19,399 nucleotides of DNA from Bacteroidales bacterium (GTDB lineage: Bacteria; Bacteroidota; Bacteroidia; Bacteroidales; Azobacteroidaceae). The translations under genes were made by a program, and so were the position numbers. The notes under the pieces are model-generated. The model ran no database searches, was not told where the DNA came from, and saw only the letters and a list, made by a program, of their open reading frames with translations. The number at the start of each line of letters is the position of its first letter. Positions within the stretch are counted from its first letter, which is position 1. The DNA lies in assembly GCA_020860885.1 (NCBI GenBank), contig JAJBTS010000223.1, positions 1-19,399 on the forward strand. Reading direction: 5' to 3'. This document shows positions 1-10,000 of this stretch, one piece after another.

Positions 1-3000
1 GTGTAAACCATCCCAATCTTGACAATTAAAAAATAATCCCCAGCCATTATTTGAGAAAGTCCTTCCCATGCCATATATTACAGCTTGTGTATTATTTGAT
101 CTATAGAAAAAGGTGTCAGGATAATAAGTGGTAGCTGAACCTCCGACCTGAACAGGTATAATATCCATATCTTTACTAAAAAGAATTCTTTGGATCCAGT
201 TCTCTGTATATTCTTGTACTACAGGAGGAATGGGTTGTATCTTTTCGGATCCGTCCCTATTAGAAAAAATATAATTTCTAGATAAGATTTTCAATCCTTC
301 GACCATATAACACTGATTTCCTAGTAAACTTTCGTATCCTAAAGAATTATCTGCATCTACATTTATATTCGTATTAGGATTTATTAATTCAATAGTATCA
401 ACCATTCCACAACTATTAGTAACCCCGTTTAGCTTAGCATAGTTCCTACTGAAGCCGAATGTAGTATCTCTTGTTCCATATTTTACCATAGCCAAATTGA
501 CTATATCTTTATATAAGGTATAATCGAAAACCCTAAAACCTTTTCCCATGTTTTGAATATAGGGTCTTACAGTGTCAATCCTTATATTAATAGTTGGTCT
601 GAGTCCTGATTTTGTTCTCACAATGTTATCTTCTATATTTGCATTATATACACCTCCCAAACATTCTTCATGTAATACCCAATCGGGCTCTATATCAGCC
701 ATATTTATTGAGTTTGTCAACCAAATGAAGTCTTTTTCATTCTTATCAGAAACAGAGAAGGCCAATTTAACTGCATTCTGAGGCACCTCTGCAATAAGAT
801 ACATTCCATCAGCCATTCCCAATTCTGAAGAGGCCCATATCCGACTTAAAATGTTATTCTTTTCATCCAGAAATACAGCCCCATACAATACGGAAGCAAT
901 AGACTGGAAACGTACTTTTTTGTATCCTTCGAGATTAATTAAAGCATACGACATATCAGAAGCGATAACTAGAGCCTCTTTTAGAGTATTATATGTGGAT
1001 GAGATCCTAATTGCCCAATTCGGATAATACGTTATCTCTTCCGGAAGAATTTTTTTTCCTATGGGAAATGAAACCGTTTCCTTGGATGAATAGAACGCAT
1101 ACTTTTTTTTATTAAGAATATCATTTACTCCTTTATACCAATAACGGGGTTCATATACCCAAACATTTCCTTCTATACCCGTTAAATCCGCAGGAGTGGC
1201 TGATTCGATAGAATCACTGTCTGCATAATAATTACTATTTTTATCATGTAGTTGACAAATAGAAATCACTCCTTCTTCTGTTTTTTTACCCAATACGCGG
1301 TGGCGCAGGGATAAGATCTTCTTAATATGGGAAGACGGTTCGTATTTATTACCGAATTTGTATCCTGTGTCGTTGTCTAAGTTGGAGATATTAGCTGGGT
1401 CTGGAGTCGAGTCATCAAACTCAATGATGGTATATTCGGATTGGATGATATCTAGTTCATCGAAATAAGAAGAATATAGTTCCAGTTCGTCGTCTTCCAT
1501 GTATTTTGTTAAGCGGTAAGTTCCGCTTAGTTTGCAGCAGTTGGCAACGGTGTTCCCTTCGGAATCGATACCACCTAATTGTAATTGGTGCCATTTCCTT
1601 AGGTCGTTACCATCGCCTTGAAGTTTCAGTCCTGTTACCCTTATGTATTTGAGTGCTGATTTAGGAGCTGATAGGAGCTCTTCAAACAAAGCAAAGCCGT
1701 CGATCAGTTTGCAGTTGTCTACCCACAACCCTGTGATGTTGGCTTTGTTTTCCAGAGTGATGCCTTCGCGTGTTAGGTAAGGCAAAGAGCGCAGGATCAA
1801 AGTCTGGTAATTCATAGGGAGTTTCAGGGAAGTGATGAGCGAACCTTCGGGTAGTGTGATCACCGCCAGTGAAGAACAACCTGAAGCGTTCACTTCTTCC
1901 AATAGTGGGCAGTCTGTCAGGTCCAGTGACGGTATGCGTGTGTAATTCCTCATATCCAGGCTACGCAACAGCGGCATTTTATCTGCTATAACCAGTTCTG
2001 TCAGTGTGTAGCTGTTTCCGTCTTTCCCCAATACGAGTTCTTTGAGTATCGGAAGCCTTGGGAAATTGATATCTGTAAAACCTCCCCACTCGGATAGGTT
2101 AAGTTTCGCCATGAATACCCCTCCCAACAGGTGGAAGATGGTTCCCACGTTGGCTACCTGATTGTACGTATAGCTCCATTCCTTTCCTGCTTCCACTTTT
2201 GCGTGTTGCATGATGTCCCCTTCGCGTCGGAACTCGAAGTAGAAATCTCTCGAAGGCGTTGCTTTCACGGTTGCTCCAGCCGCACTGTTTCCTTTCCATG
2301 TAATATCCGTTAAGGTATATTCCCCTGCGCTGTATTTAGCATCGAACAGGTTCATACGGTTGGATATCCACCAGTGGCGGTGCGCCAGGCGGTTTCCCTG
2401 CATGGCTTCCAGGTAGGAGTATTTGATGTTCGAGACGGTCCCGTTCTGGTTTACCTCGATTCCCAGTGTTTTGGGTTTCACGTATTTGTATTGTGCATCC
2501 ATGTTGTAGATGCGTTCGCAGAACTTAGATGACTGCTCGTTGTCGAATATATTAAAGATAGCTTCGTTTGTCATGCGTTGCCGGATCCTTTTGTAGGTTT
2601 CTTTCAGTTGGTCAGCGAACTGGGTCCTGAGGTTGTTCCACAACACGCTTTCGTGTCCTGCATAGGCGTATACGACTTTGCCTTCTGAAGACAGTTCGGG
2701 GTCAATGCTGTTCTCGTCGATGTCCCAGGAATACTTCAGACGCCCGTCGTTGCGCACTCCCAGGATGGTGTCGCAGTCGTAGAATATCGGATAGCACAAC
2801 ATCTTCCCGGCATCGGGTGAATACCAGAAACCAAACATCATGTTCTTCACGCGTTGGTCCACACAACCGAATATTTCTGTGAACATGAAGTAGTCGCACA
2901 AATAATTCACATCGAAGTACTGTGCTACTTCGTTGCGGAACTTGTTAGGGTTTCCGTCCGTTGATTTTACCCATTTGACGAGCGATTGCAGGTAAGTAGG

Positions 3001-6000
3001 TTTTTTTGTTCCCGCTTCGTATTGTTCGTTGATACTGTCATCATCCGGGAATCGAGCTTCGAATACTTTGAGCCAGTTGGGCACCCCATTTTCGTCTTTA
3101 GAGTCGAAGTCGTCGTCTTTGAATATCCCCATCGGGTAGTCGTTGTTAAGGAATTCCCAACATTCGGTAGGGTTCTGCCCATCGAACTTCTCTTTGACCC
3201 ACTGTTGGTCGTGGTATCCTGGAATATCGAGAAACCCGAAAACCGCTTCTGTTGATTTGTCGTTGTTGAAGTTGTATTTTCCGACAAATACGGGTGTATC
3301 GTCTAAAGTCTCCCTGTAAAACAGCAGACAGGGTTCCCCGTCTATGGTTGTCCGGACATCGTATTTGTAACTTCCATCCGCATACTTTTGTGCGGGCGTG
3401 AGTTCGTTGGCGGCTACCAGTACGTCGTTAGCCAGGCGTGCCATCCCTGTGTTGTGGGAAGAAGAAGATTCTGCGAAGTCTGCTTTCAGGCAGAAACAGT
3501 TCACCGGTGCAGGCACTTTTCCTGTATTCCCGGGAGCACGGAAGGAATACTTTGCTTTCTCCTGCTGTTTACCTCCTAATCCCTGACTGTCGCAACCCAG
3601 GTACATCATTCCGTCAGCCTTATTGGCATTCCTTAAATAGATGCGATAGTTCTTGATCGGGTAGGCCAGGGAGGAAGTTCCCTGAAGGGATATACTTCCG
3701 CCTTTCAGCCTGAAGTTGAGTTCGGGTTGAGATTTCTTTACGCAAAGAATATCATCCACATCGTACTTGGTACTTTTGTTGTTCATCACTGCTGCCTGGA
3801 GTACGGTTGCTACTCCGTTGGCCTGTTTCCCGGTGACAATTACATAGCGCATATCTTCCGGTACGTTCTCTACCGAAATATTCCCATTGCCGTCTACGAT
3901 GTTGTTTTCGTTGTATTTGGTGATCAGGTCATCTGCCGTGTCCTGGTCCATGATGTAGCAGTCGAGCATTTGCGAGTCGCTCAGGTACGAGTTGTAGGAG
4001 CGGATACAGTAAATATCTGTTGTTACATCGTTGGCTCCCATTTCTATGAACTGCGGGTTGTCCTGGTAGATATTGTCAGCCGTACCGCGTTGTACGCTTC
4101 CCGACATGATACCATTGATGTATAGGTAAATCATTTCGCTGTTCAGCTTCTCGTGGTCCGAAGAATTGACCAATCCTTTGGGATAAGATACGAAACCTAC
4201 TTCGTATACCTCCCCGGGAGCCATCTTCATAGATAGCGAACTGTTCCCTTTGGTAATCATCCTGGCTTCCTGTGCTGTGATTACGAATCCCGTCCCTTCG
4301 TCGTCGATACAACGGATGACCTCGGCTTCTTCATTGAGGGCTTCGGATACTTTGTATTTGACCATAAAGGTAAAAGCGTTGTTGGCGTTGAGTATGGGTT
4401 GTTTCAGGGGTTGGTATTGGATTACGGCGCGTCCTTCGTCTTTCAGTCGTAGGGCGTTGTTCATCCAACCGTCGCCGCCCCATTTGATTCCTGAGAATTC
4501 TGTAGAGATGTCGCCGTAGGTCCATTGCGTTTTGTTGATATCGTTGTTGGTGCGTCCTTCGGCTGTTAATTTAAGTTGGAGGTTATCGGTGGGTTCGTTC
4601 AATATCAAGTCGGATTTAGAGGCGATAACGTTGTAACTATATTCTGTGTTACCGCAAATGATTTTACAGGATTCCGTACCGTAATTCATGGTACGGACGG
4701 TTAATTGGGATACCACGAAAAGAACCTGCGCATTCGACAGCGTTTTATCTCCCGATACGATTTCTACTTCTGCCGGAGTCTTTTTCGGGTTGTAAGCCGC
4801 ATAGGTGAGCGTATAGTTGTCGTATTGTTTCAGTTCAACATACGGGCGGTTGTTGCCTGTAATGATAGCCCCGTCGGCATAGTCGAAACGGGTAGCCACG
4901 ATAGGGGTTGTCTTAGAACTTTCCCTGACAGCAATATCGTAATAGATGCTATTACTCTTAATAATATTATTTTCTGACACTTCCAGTTCGCATACCAACT
5001 GTATGGAATGGGCTCCGTGAGTCATGTTGGCTGTATTTATAGAAAATGAACCGTTTGCCGTACTGGTTGTGATGCTCCGGTCTTCTGCGTCTACTCCGTC
5101 TATAAAGCAGCGCAGTGTTTTTGTTCCGGACCCGCTCACGGAGAAAGGCACAGAGATGACGTCTCCCCGGTTGATTACCGAAGCGATATTGAATGAGCTG
5201 GTGAGCTTTAGTTGTACCACGTTGATGATCCAGGAAAGGGAAGCTACCTGCATTTCCGTACCTTCTCCTACGGTTACCCGGAGTTTCACAGAATTGGTTC
5301 CGACGCCCAGGTATCTGGTAATATCGGTGGATTGGGTGGTTCCTGTAGCCAACAGAGTTTCAATTGTATTTGAGGCTGCCCCGCGTGTTATGGTAAGCAC
5401 CGCTTTCCCCATATTTCCTGTGGAAGTGCCTGTTTCTGTTTCTATATGGTCGTAGGTATAAGCCACTTTCACTTCATCGCCGCTCTTTACGGTCTGGTTG
5501 GAATTGAGGCGGGTTAATACGATTTTCGTAGTCACTACCGATCCTCCGCCACCACCTGTAAACATGTCTGAAGTGGATAAGACTTCCCCTTCTTCATTCA
5601 GAAGGGGCAAAGAATAAGCTTTATCGTTTCCTTCGCCTATTTCATTCAACTGCAAAGCCACGCCTTGCTTTCCTGCCAATTGATCCAGTTCGACAGCTAC
5701 TGCTTTCCCCGAAATAGGATTGGTAGAATTTTTATCGATAGACTGGTCTACTTCCACCACCGGGATTTCGAGGTGTATCAGTCCTGCTTCGTCCGGATTG
5801 ATCTCTGTGGTTTCCATTCCTTTCGTCACTTTTATTTTCTTTACGGTACCGCCTCCGCCGGATTCGGCCCAGGCTGAGGGGAGAAAGAAAGAAGAAAGAT
5901 CCGTTCCTGTAAACTGGTAACTTTTCCATTTACCGTTTTCCGCTTCGAAGGTAACCTCTAAACCCTTGCGGCGTTGTTTTTCAGGAACGGCAGCAAGAGC

Positions 6001-7023
6001 TGTCTCTAATGTATAAAACTCTTCCTGCGGAATTTCGGCGGTGGCATTGAACGTGTTTCCTGCTCCGCTACCCGAACCGAAATCTTCCCATTGTTCTTCC
6101 ACTTTCCATGTTTGGTAAGGATTCCCGGTGAATTGCTTGGTTTCCCATTCGTCCTCTTTGATCTGGTAGGTGATTACCAATCCATTTTTGCGTATTTCTG
6201 CCGGAACCGCTTTCAATGCATTGGAAAGGGTATAGTATCCTGAATCCAATGGAACTCTTTCCGTAACATTGAAGAAAGGATTCTTCCGGCTTAATTCTTC
6301 TTCGAGGTTGATCAGGTCCAGTATATTCACTTGCCTGATCATTTCCGAACCGTTCCAGAGAAAGAAAGATCCCTGGCACATAAATCCCTTATCGGAGCGT
6401 GGAGTACCGTCGGGATTCGTATACGATCCGCGGGTTGGCCAACTCATGTAGTAGCCCGGAACACTTCCGGGATTGGGAAGCCGGAATACTATTTTTTTAT
6501 GATACGTAGAATAAACGATATCTCCCGGGAAGGGTGTGCTTCCTTCCATTAAACCTATATCTCCTTCTACAAAATCATTGATTATAAGCAGGGAAGAAAC
6601 ATTGGCTACGGTGAGGTTGAAATCTTCCACTAATTTGTTTGCCGTTTCCAGGGCAGTGTTTGCCTCTTCAATCGCCGTATTTACATTTTCTGTGGCCATA
6701 TTGGCTGTAGAAGCTGCGTTGAGAGCTGTTTGCCTTGCAGCCTGAGCCGCACCTACTGCCCACTCAGCGCTATCTTTAGCAGCGTTGGCTCCGGCCGCTG
6801 CGGCATTCGCTATATTTGCCGCATCCAGGGCGGGCTGAGCCAATAGGGTAATAGGAACCAGTACTACTTCTTCCTGGTTGTTTTGTTTTCTGTAAGAAGG
6901 TAAGGACTGTATTCCGGTAATAGAAGTAACCGTTTTCAATTCATTTACTCCGGTGGAATCAGATTTCAGTTGTTCTTTAACCTGATTCACTATCGTTTTT
7001 ATTTCTTCGGATGTTAGTGCCAT
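1..7023 (-). CDS. Giant tail-fibre protein B (LamG, CotH-like, LRR-like), 3' end outside window
   Basis: I translated this frame by hand. It opens with ATG at 7023 (M-A-L-T-S-E-E-I) and stays open for 2341 codons to base 1, so the C-terminus is cut off by the window. Domains in approximate residues: Ala-rich coil 62-135; fold module 167-250; two YYTL/FYTL modules 251-318 and 325-391; phage-fibre linker motif (STNPISGKAV) near 425; Gly-rich hinge then Ig-like sandwiches 497-703; LamG-like lectin 812-1010; CotH-kinase-like 1085-1430 (K1124, K1180, D1389, N1394, D1416, D1418); LRR-like 1640-1790; then a GC-poor tip. It aligns with giant A nearly end to end. After the shared GYE motif B already has about 114 residues, against about 136 in A, so probably only some tens of codons are missing. 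It follows the hub gene after 48 A/T-rich bases with no Shine-Dalgarno box. Its role as a fibre or receptor-binding protein is inferred from architecture and position. Alternative: a baseplate decoration protein. Confidence 0.88.
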   Translation of the reverse strand, partial: MALTSEEIKTIVNQVKEQLKSDSTGVNELKTVTSITGIQSLPSYRKQNNQEEVVLVPITLLAQPALDAANIANAAAAGANAAKDSAEWAVGAAQAARQTALNAASTANMATENVNTAIEEANTALETANKLVEDFNLTVANVSSLLIINDFVEGDIGLMEGSTPFPGDIVYSTYHKKIVFRLPNPGSVPGYYMSWPTRGSYTNPDGTPRSDKGFMCQGSFFLWNGSEMIRQVNILDLINLEEELSRKNPFFNVTERVPLDSGYYTLSNALKAVPAEIRKNGLVITYQIKEDEWETKQFTGNPYQTWKVEEQWEDFGSGSGAGNTFNATAEIPQEEFYTLETALAAVPEKQRRKGLEVTFEAENGKWKSYQFTGTDLSSFFLPSAWAESGGGGTVKKIKVTKGMETTEINPDEAGLIHLEIPVVEVDQSIDKNSTNPISGKAVAVELDQLAGKQGVALQLNEIGEGNDKAYSLPLLNEEGEVLSTSDMFTGGGGGSVVTTKIVLTRLNSNQTVKSGDEVKVAYTYDHIETETGTSTGNMGKAVLTITRGAASNTIETLLATGTTQSTDITRYLGVGTNSVKLRVTVGEGTEMQVASLSWIINVVQLKLTSSFNIASVINRGDVISVPFSVSGSGTKTLRCFIDGVDAEDRSITTSTANGSFSINTANMTHGAHSIQLVCELEVSENNIIKSNSIYYDIAVRESSKTTPIVATRFDYADGAIITGNNRPYVELKQYDNYTLTYAAYNPKKTPAEVEIVSGDKTLSNAQVLFVVSQLTVRTMNYGTESCKIICGNTEYSYNVIASKSDLILNEPTDNLQLKLTAEGRTNNDINKTQWTYGDISTEFSGIKWGGDGWMNNALRLKDEGRAVIQYQPLKQPILNANNAFTFMVKYKVSEALNEEAEVIRCIDDEGTGFVITAQEARMITKGNSSLSMKMAPGEVYEVGFVSYPKGLVNSSDHEKLNSEMIYLYINGIMSGSVQRGTADNIYQDNPQFIEMGANDVTTDIYCIRSYNSYLSDSQMLDCYIMDQDTADDLITKYNENNIVDGNGNISVENVPEDMRYVIVTGKQANGVATVLQAAVMNNKSTKYDVDDILCVKKSQPELNFRLKGGSISLQGTSSLAYPIKNYRIYLRNANKADGMMYLGCDSQGLGGKQQEKAKYSFRAPGNTGKVPAPVNCFCLKADFAESSSSHNTGMARLANDVLVAANELTPAQKYADGSYKYDVRTTIDGEPCLLFYRETLDDTPVFVGKYNFNNDKSTEAVFGFLDIPGYHDQQWVKEKFDGQNPTECWEFLNNDYPMGIFKDDDFDSKDENGVPNWLKVFEARFPDDDSINEQYEAGTKKPTYLQSLVKWVKSTDGNPNKFRNEVAQYFDVNYLCDYFMFTEIFGCVDQRVKNMMFGFWYSPDAGKMLCYPIFYDCDTILGVRNDGRLKYSWDIDENSIDPELSSEGKVVYAYAGHESVLWNNLRTQFADQLKETYKRIRQRMTNEAIFNIFDNEQSSKFCERIYNMDAQYKYVKPKTLGIEVNQNGTVSNIKYSYLEAMQGNRLAHRHWWISNRMNLFDAKYSAGEYTLTDITWKGNSAAGATVKATPSRDFYFEFRREGDIMQHAKVEAGKEWSYTYNQVANVGTIFHLLGGVFMAKLNLSEWGGFTDINFPRLPILKELVLGKDGNSYTLTELVIADKMPLLRSLDMRNYTRIPSLDLTDCPLLEEVNASGCSSLAVITLPEGSLITSLKLPMNYQTLILRSLPYLTREGITLENKANITGLWVDNCKLIDGFALFEELLSAPKSALKYIRVTGLKLQGDGNDLRKWHQLQLGGIDSEGNTVANCCKLSGTYRLTKYMEDDELELYSSYFDELDIIQSEYTIIEFDDSTPDPANISNLDNDTGYKFGNKYEPSSHIKKILSLRHRVLGKKTEEGVISICQLHDKNSNYYADSDSIESATPADLTGIEGNVWVYEPRYWYKGVNDILNKKKYAFYSSKETVSFPIGKKILPEEITYYPNWAIRISSTYNTLKEALVIASDMSYALINLEGYKKVRFQSIASVLYGAVFLDEKNNILSRIWASSELGMADGMYLIAEVPQNAVKLAFSVSDKNEKDFIWLTNSINMADIEPDWVLHEECLGGVYNANIEDNIVRTKSGLRPTINIRIDTVRPYIQNMGKGFRVFDYTLYKDIVNLAMVKYGTRDTTFGFSRNYAKLNGVTNSCGMVDTIELINPNTNINVDADNSLGYESLLGNQCYMVEGLKILSRNYIFSNRDGSEKIQPIPPVVQEYTENWIQRILFSKDMDIIPVQVGGSATTYYPDTFFYRSNNTQAVIYGMGRTFSNNGWGLFFNCQDWDGLH
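5851..6273 (-). repeat. Two YYTL-type modules in giant B
   Basis: Two diverged copies of a module of about 65 residues lie in tandem, at 6273-6070 and 6051-5851. Each starts with N-(V/A)-T-x5, then (Y/F)YTL, a KGL-(V/E)-(I/V)-T-(Y/F) strand, a W-(E/K)-(T/S)-(K/Y)-Q-F-T-G strand, and ends in a Trp plus a Gly/Ser hinge. The second copy matches the third module of giant A far better than it matches its own neighbour, so the copies diverged before A and B did, or were exchanged since. Confidence 0.8.
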
Positions 7024-7071
7024 ATTATTTATGTTTATTATATGAAATAGATTTTTAACAGATATTATTAA
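7024..7071. other. Short A/T-rich intergenic spacer
   Basis: These 48 bases separate the TAA of the hub gene from the ATG of giant B. They are almost all A and T, with no GGAGG-like site, no stem I can support and no clear Bacteroides-type promoter (TTTG / TAnnTTTG). The last bases before the ATG (aataat) match those before giant A, so the two giants share the same start context, typical of leaderless-SD translation in Bacteroidetes. Confidence 0.6.
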
Positions 7072-10000
7072 TTAAAAATGATGTGTAATTATCCACATTA
7101 CTCTCGATGTATTTAAAGGATCAACGCACGCAGTCATTTCAAGATAATCGCCTGTATTTAACTGGAAAGTATTTTGGTGTATGCCAACGAACCGGGTAGG
7201 GATTGCGGGACCATCTCCTTGGTGAGGTCTTACAGCCAACCATGTTCCGATATTATAAACCCGAATCACAGACCCGTCATATTTAATTTCACCATAACAG
7301 TTCCAATAGTGACCCACGTCATCAGCAAAAGCCTTATCTACATTCATTATCAGATTGGGTTCATCTGATAAAATAGCCCCAAGACTATTACTTATTTTAA
7401 ATGGAGTAGTAAGTATTCCTTTTATTCTGAAATTACCATCTGTATCCCATGTAACATTTTGTTTGGCTAAGTGGCCTGAACCATCTTTATTTAAAGCCCA
7501 AAGGTCCCTGTTTATGATGGAGCCTTCGTTGGTAAGCATTACTGTATCATTTGAGATGTTGTTATCAATAATCCAATTTCCAATACTTCCTTTGGTAGCA
7601 TGGATCTCTCCTGTTATCTTGGCACCTGCGGCCTCCATAGAACCGTCTTTGTGTATTTTGAAGAATTTATTTGCTTCTATATTCCCCTGGAAATCGATGT
7701 TCTCCGCCTTGATCTTAATGGTTCCATTTTCAATATTTGTCTGGGTTACGAGTGGGTCCGTCTGGTTCGGAGTCCCGTTTTCATACGTAACAAAACACAG
7801 TCCTCCGCTGGTTATGCGAAGAGCCGATGCTTTGTTGACTTCTTCATTGGTGGTATCTGTATACTTTATCTCGTAACTATCTGCGGACTGGGTAATGCTT
7901 CCTTCCAGATACTTAATATCGCCATTTGGCATGACTTGCTTCAGGTCCGCCAAAAGGTTTATTTTCTTATCTGTTTGTTCGATCTTAGTAGAGAACTTTT
8001 GTTCTGCGTATTCCAGTTTATTTTCTGTCAGCCGCAGGTTGTAGATGTAAATCTCCCCATCGAAACTCAGGTTAAAATCTCCCTGTCCGTTCCAGTATCC
8101 CGAACAAGAGAACTGCTGGTAACCCTCTTCCTCTCCGGTAACTGCAACAGGATGGTCCTTTACTTCTATCGTTTCGAAATCGTGGAATTCTTCTTTGTGT
8201 GTCACATCGGAGAATGCTATGTTGAGTTTTCCTTCCCGGATGCACTTGTAGTTGAATCCGATATTAAAAATCTTGGGAGCAAACAAGGTCGTTTTATTTC
8301 CTTCTTTATCTTCCCTTTCTTCTTCTTCAAAAAGCGGGTGCGTTTCGAAATGTTTGTAGTATTGTTTCAGGAAGTTGTCTTTAATATACAGAACCGTACG
8401 GTTTCCGTCTTTGATAATCCCTACATACGTTTTTTTATCACTGAACAGGTTATCGTTTATCCAGACCCATTTTTTCCCCATCGTGTATAGAAGAACTTTT
8501 CCTTTGGTTTCCCATCCGGTGAGGTTGTCGTTGAAATAAGAATTATGCAGGTAAGAATCGTATCCGATGAAATCTTTTTTAATGCTGCTGACTTCGCTGT
8601 GTATATAGCCTTCGAGCATCTCTACTTTACTCTGTACGTCTCCTCCATCGGGAAGAGTATAATTTGCCCTCATCCAGTTCCCTTTAGACGTGAAAGCTGT
8701 GAGGCATCTGTCTTCCAGAGAGAAATTGTTGATTCCTGTATATTGCTTGAAAGAAGGGGCATCGTCTCCGTACGCGGAAAGTATCTGGGCATTCTGACGA
8801 TCCTGATCGGTACGGTTCCCTAATTGTACAATCTTATCGCCGGGCAGGGGTATATCGCTGTTGTAATCGCAGGTAGTACCCGAGAGGTCAATGTAATTTT
8901 CTCCCGTACCCACCACCAACCGCCAGTAGTAACGGCTTTCAGCTCCCTGGTTCTCTACGTTGAAAGTCTGGCACCGGGCCTGGTCGTTCAGTTGAAACTG
9001 GTTCATGATTTTTTCCCCGTCCGGCCCTGTCATATTGAAATAGCAACGGTGTACGATTTCTTGTCTTCCGTTGAGCAGTATCTTTACTTCTTCTACGCGG
9101 TCGCAGACCATCGATGCGGGAGAGATAATGAGTTCGCCTCCGATGTGCTTGAGCTCTTTGATCTCCAGTTCGGTGAAGGTAGCTTTCTTGCGGATGTTGA
9201 AGAAATCGAATTCCGCACGGAAATTGCCGTTATCGTCCATTAGAATGGCTCCTCCCGTACCGAGCGGGCCGTAATCGAATTTGCCGAGTTTGATTCCTTT
9301 TTTGAAAGTGATCTCTTCCTGAGCTGTATCCCTGTGGTTCTTACTGAGAAATTCGCGTACAGATTTTAGTGAAGAATACAGGTTGTAATCGCTTGCGGGC
9401 GATGTTTCCCAGCTTTTGACCACATCGGGCAGGGTGTTTGATTTGGCAAAGCTCATGGTTTTCTCAATCTCCTGCTGCATGCTTTCCATTTTGCCTTTGG
9501 CAATAACATCCGAGAAGGTAAGAGTCATTTTGGAAGGGGTGTTCACATTCCTTGTTATTGCCGTTACCCTGCTTTCCCGGATTTCTTCATTCTTCGTATT
9601 CCCTCTAGGAATAGATAACTTTACTTTTTGCCCGATTTTAATATCCAGTTGCCTGTTTTGAATATCAATATAGTCTGTTTCTCCCTGGTATACCGCTTTG
9701 TCGATGGTGTTGTCTTCGAGGTACTCCTTTACCGCTTCTTCGAATTTCTTTTCCGCCTCTACATAATAACTATCGGGCATAGAGATGTTATAAAGGATAT
9801 ATTTATCCCCTACTTTTGGAACCAGGTTTCCTCCCGGCAGCTGTGGCAGTCCTTTGTCGTATTGATTGATAATCTCGAATATGCCTTCTTCATAATTTAC
9901 TTCGAAATCGTAACCGCTTAATTCCTTAGCTTCCTGGAAGACGATGTGTTTGGTTAATCCCGCTATCTCATAGTCTTTCGGATTGAAATTCAAACCGGAG

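Noticed and set aside
1..7023. Giant B as a pseudogene
   Set aside because: I found no in-frame stop or frameshift from 7023 to base 1, and alignment to giant A stays in register; it is only truncated by the window edge.
7600..8490. 296-codon open frame on the plus strand
   Set aside because: Antisense to the hub gene. The minus-strand protein has clear phage tail features while this one has none.
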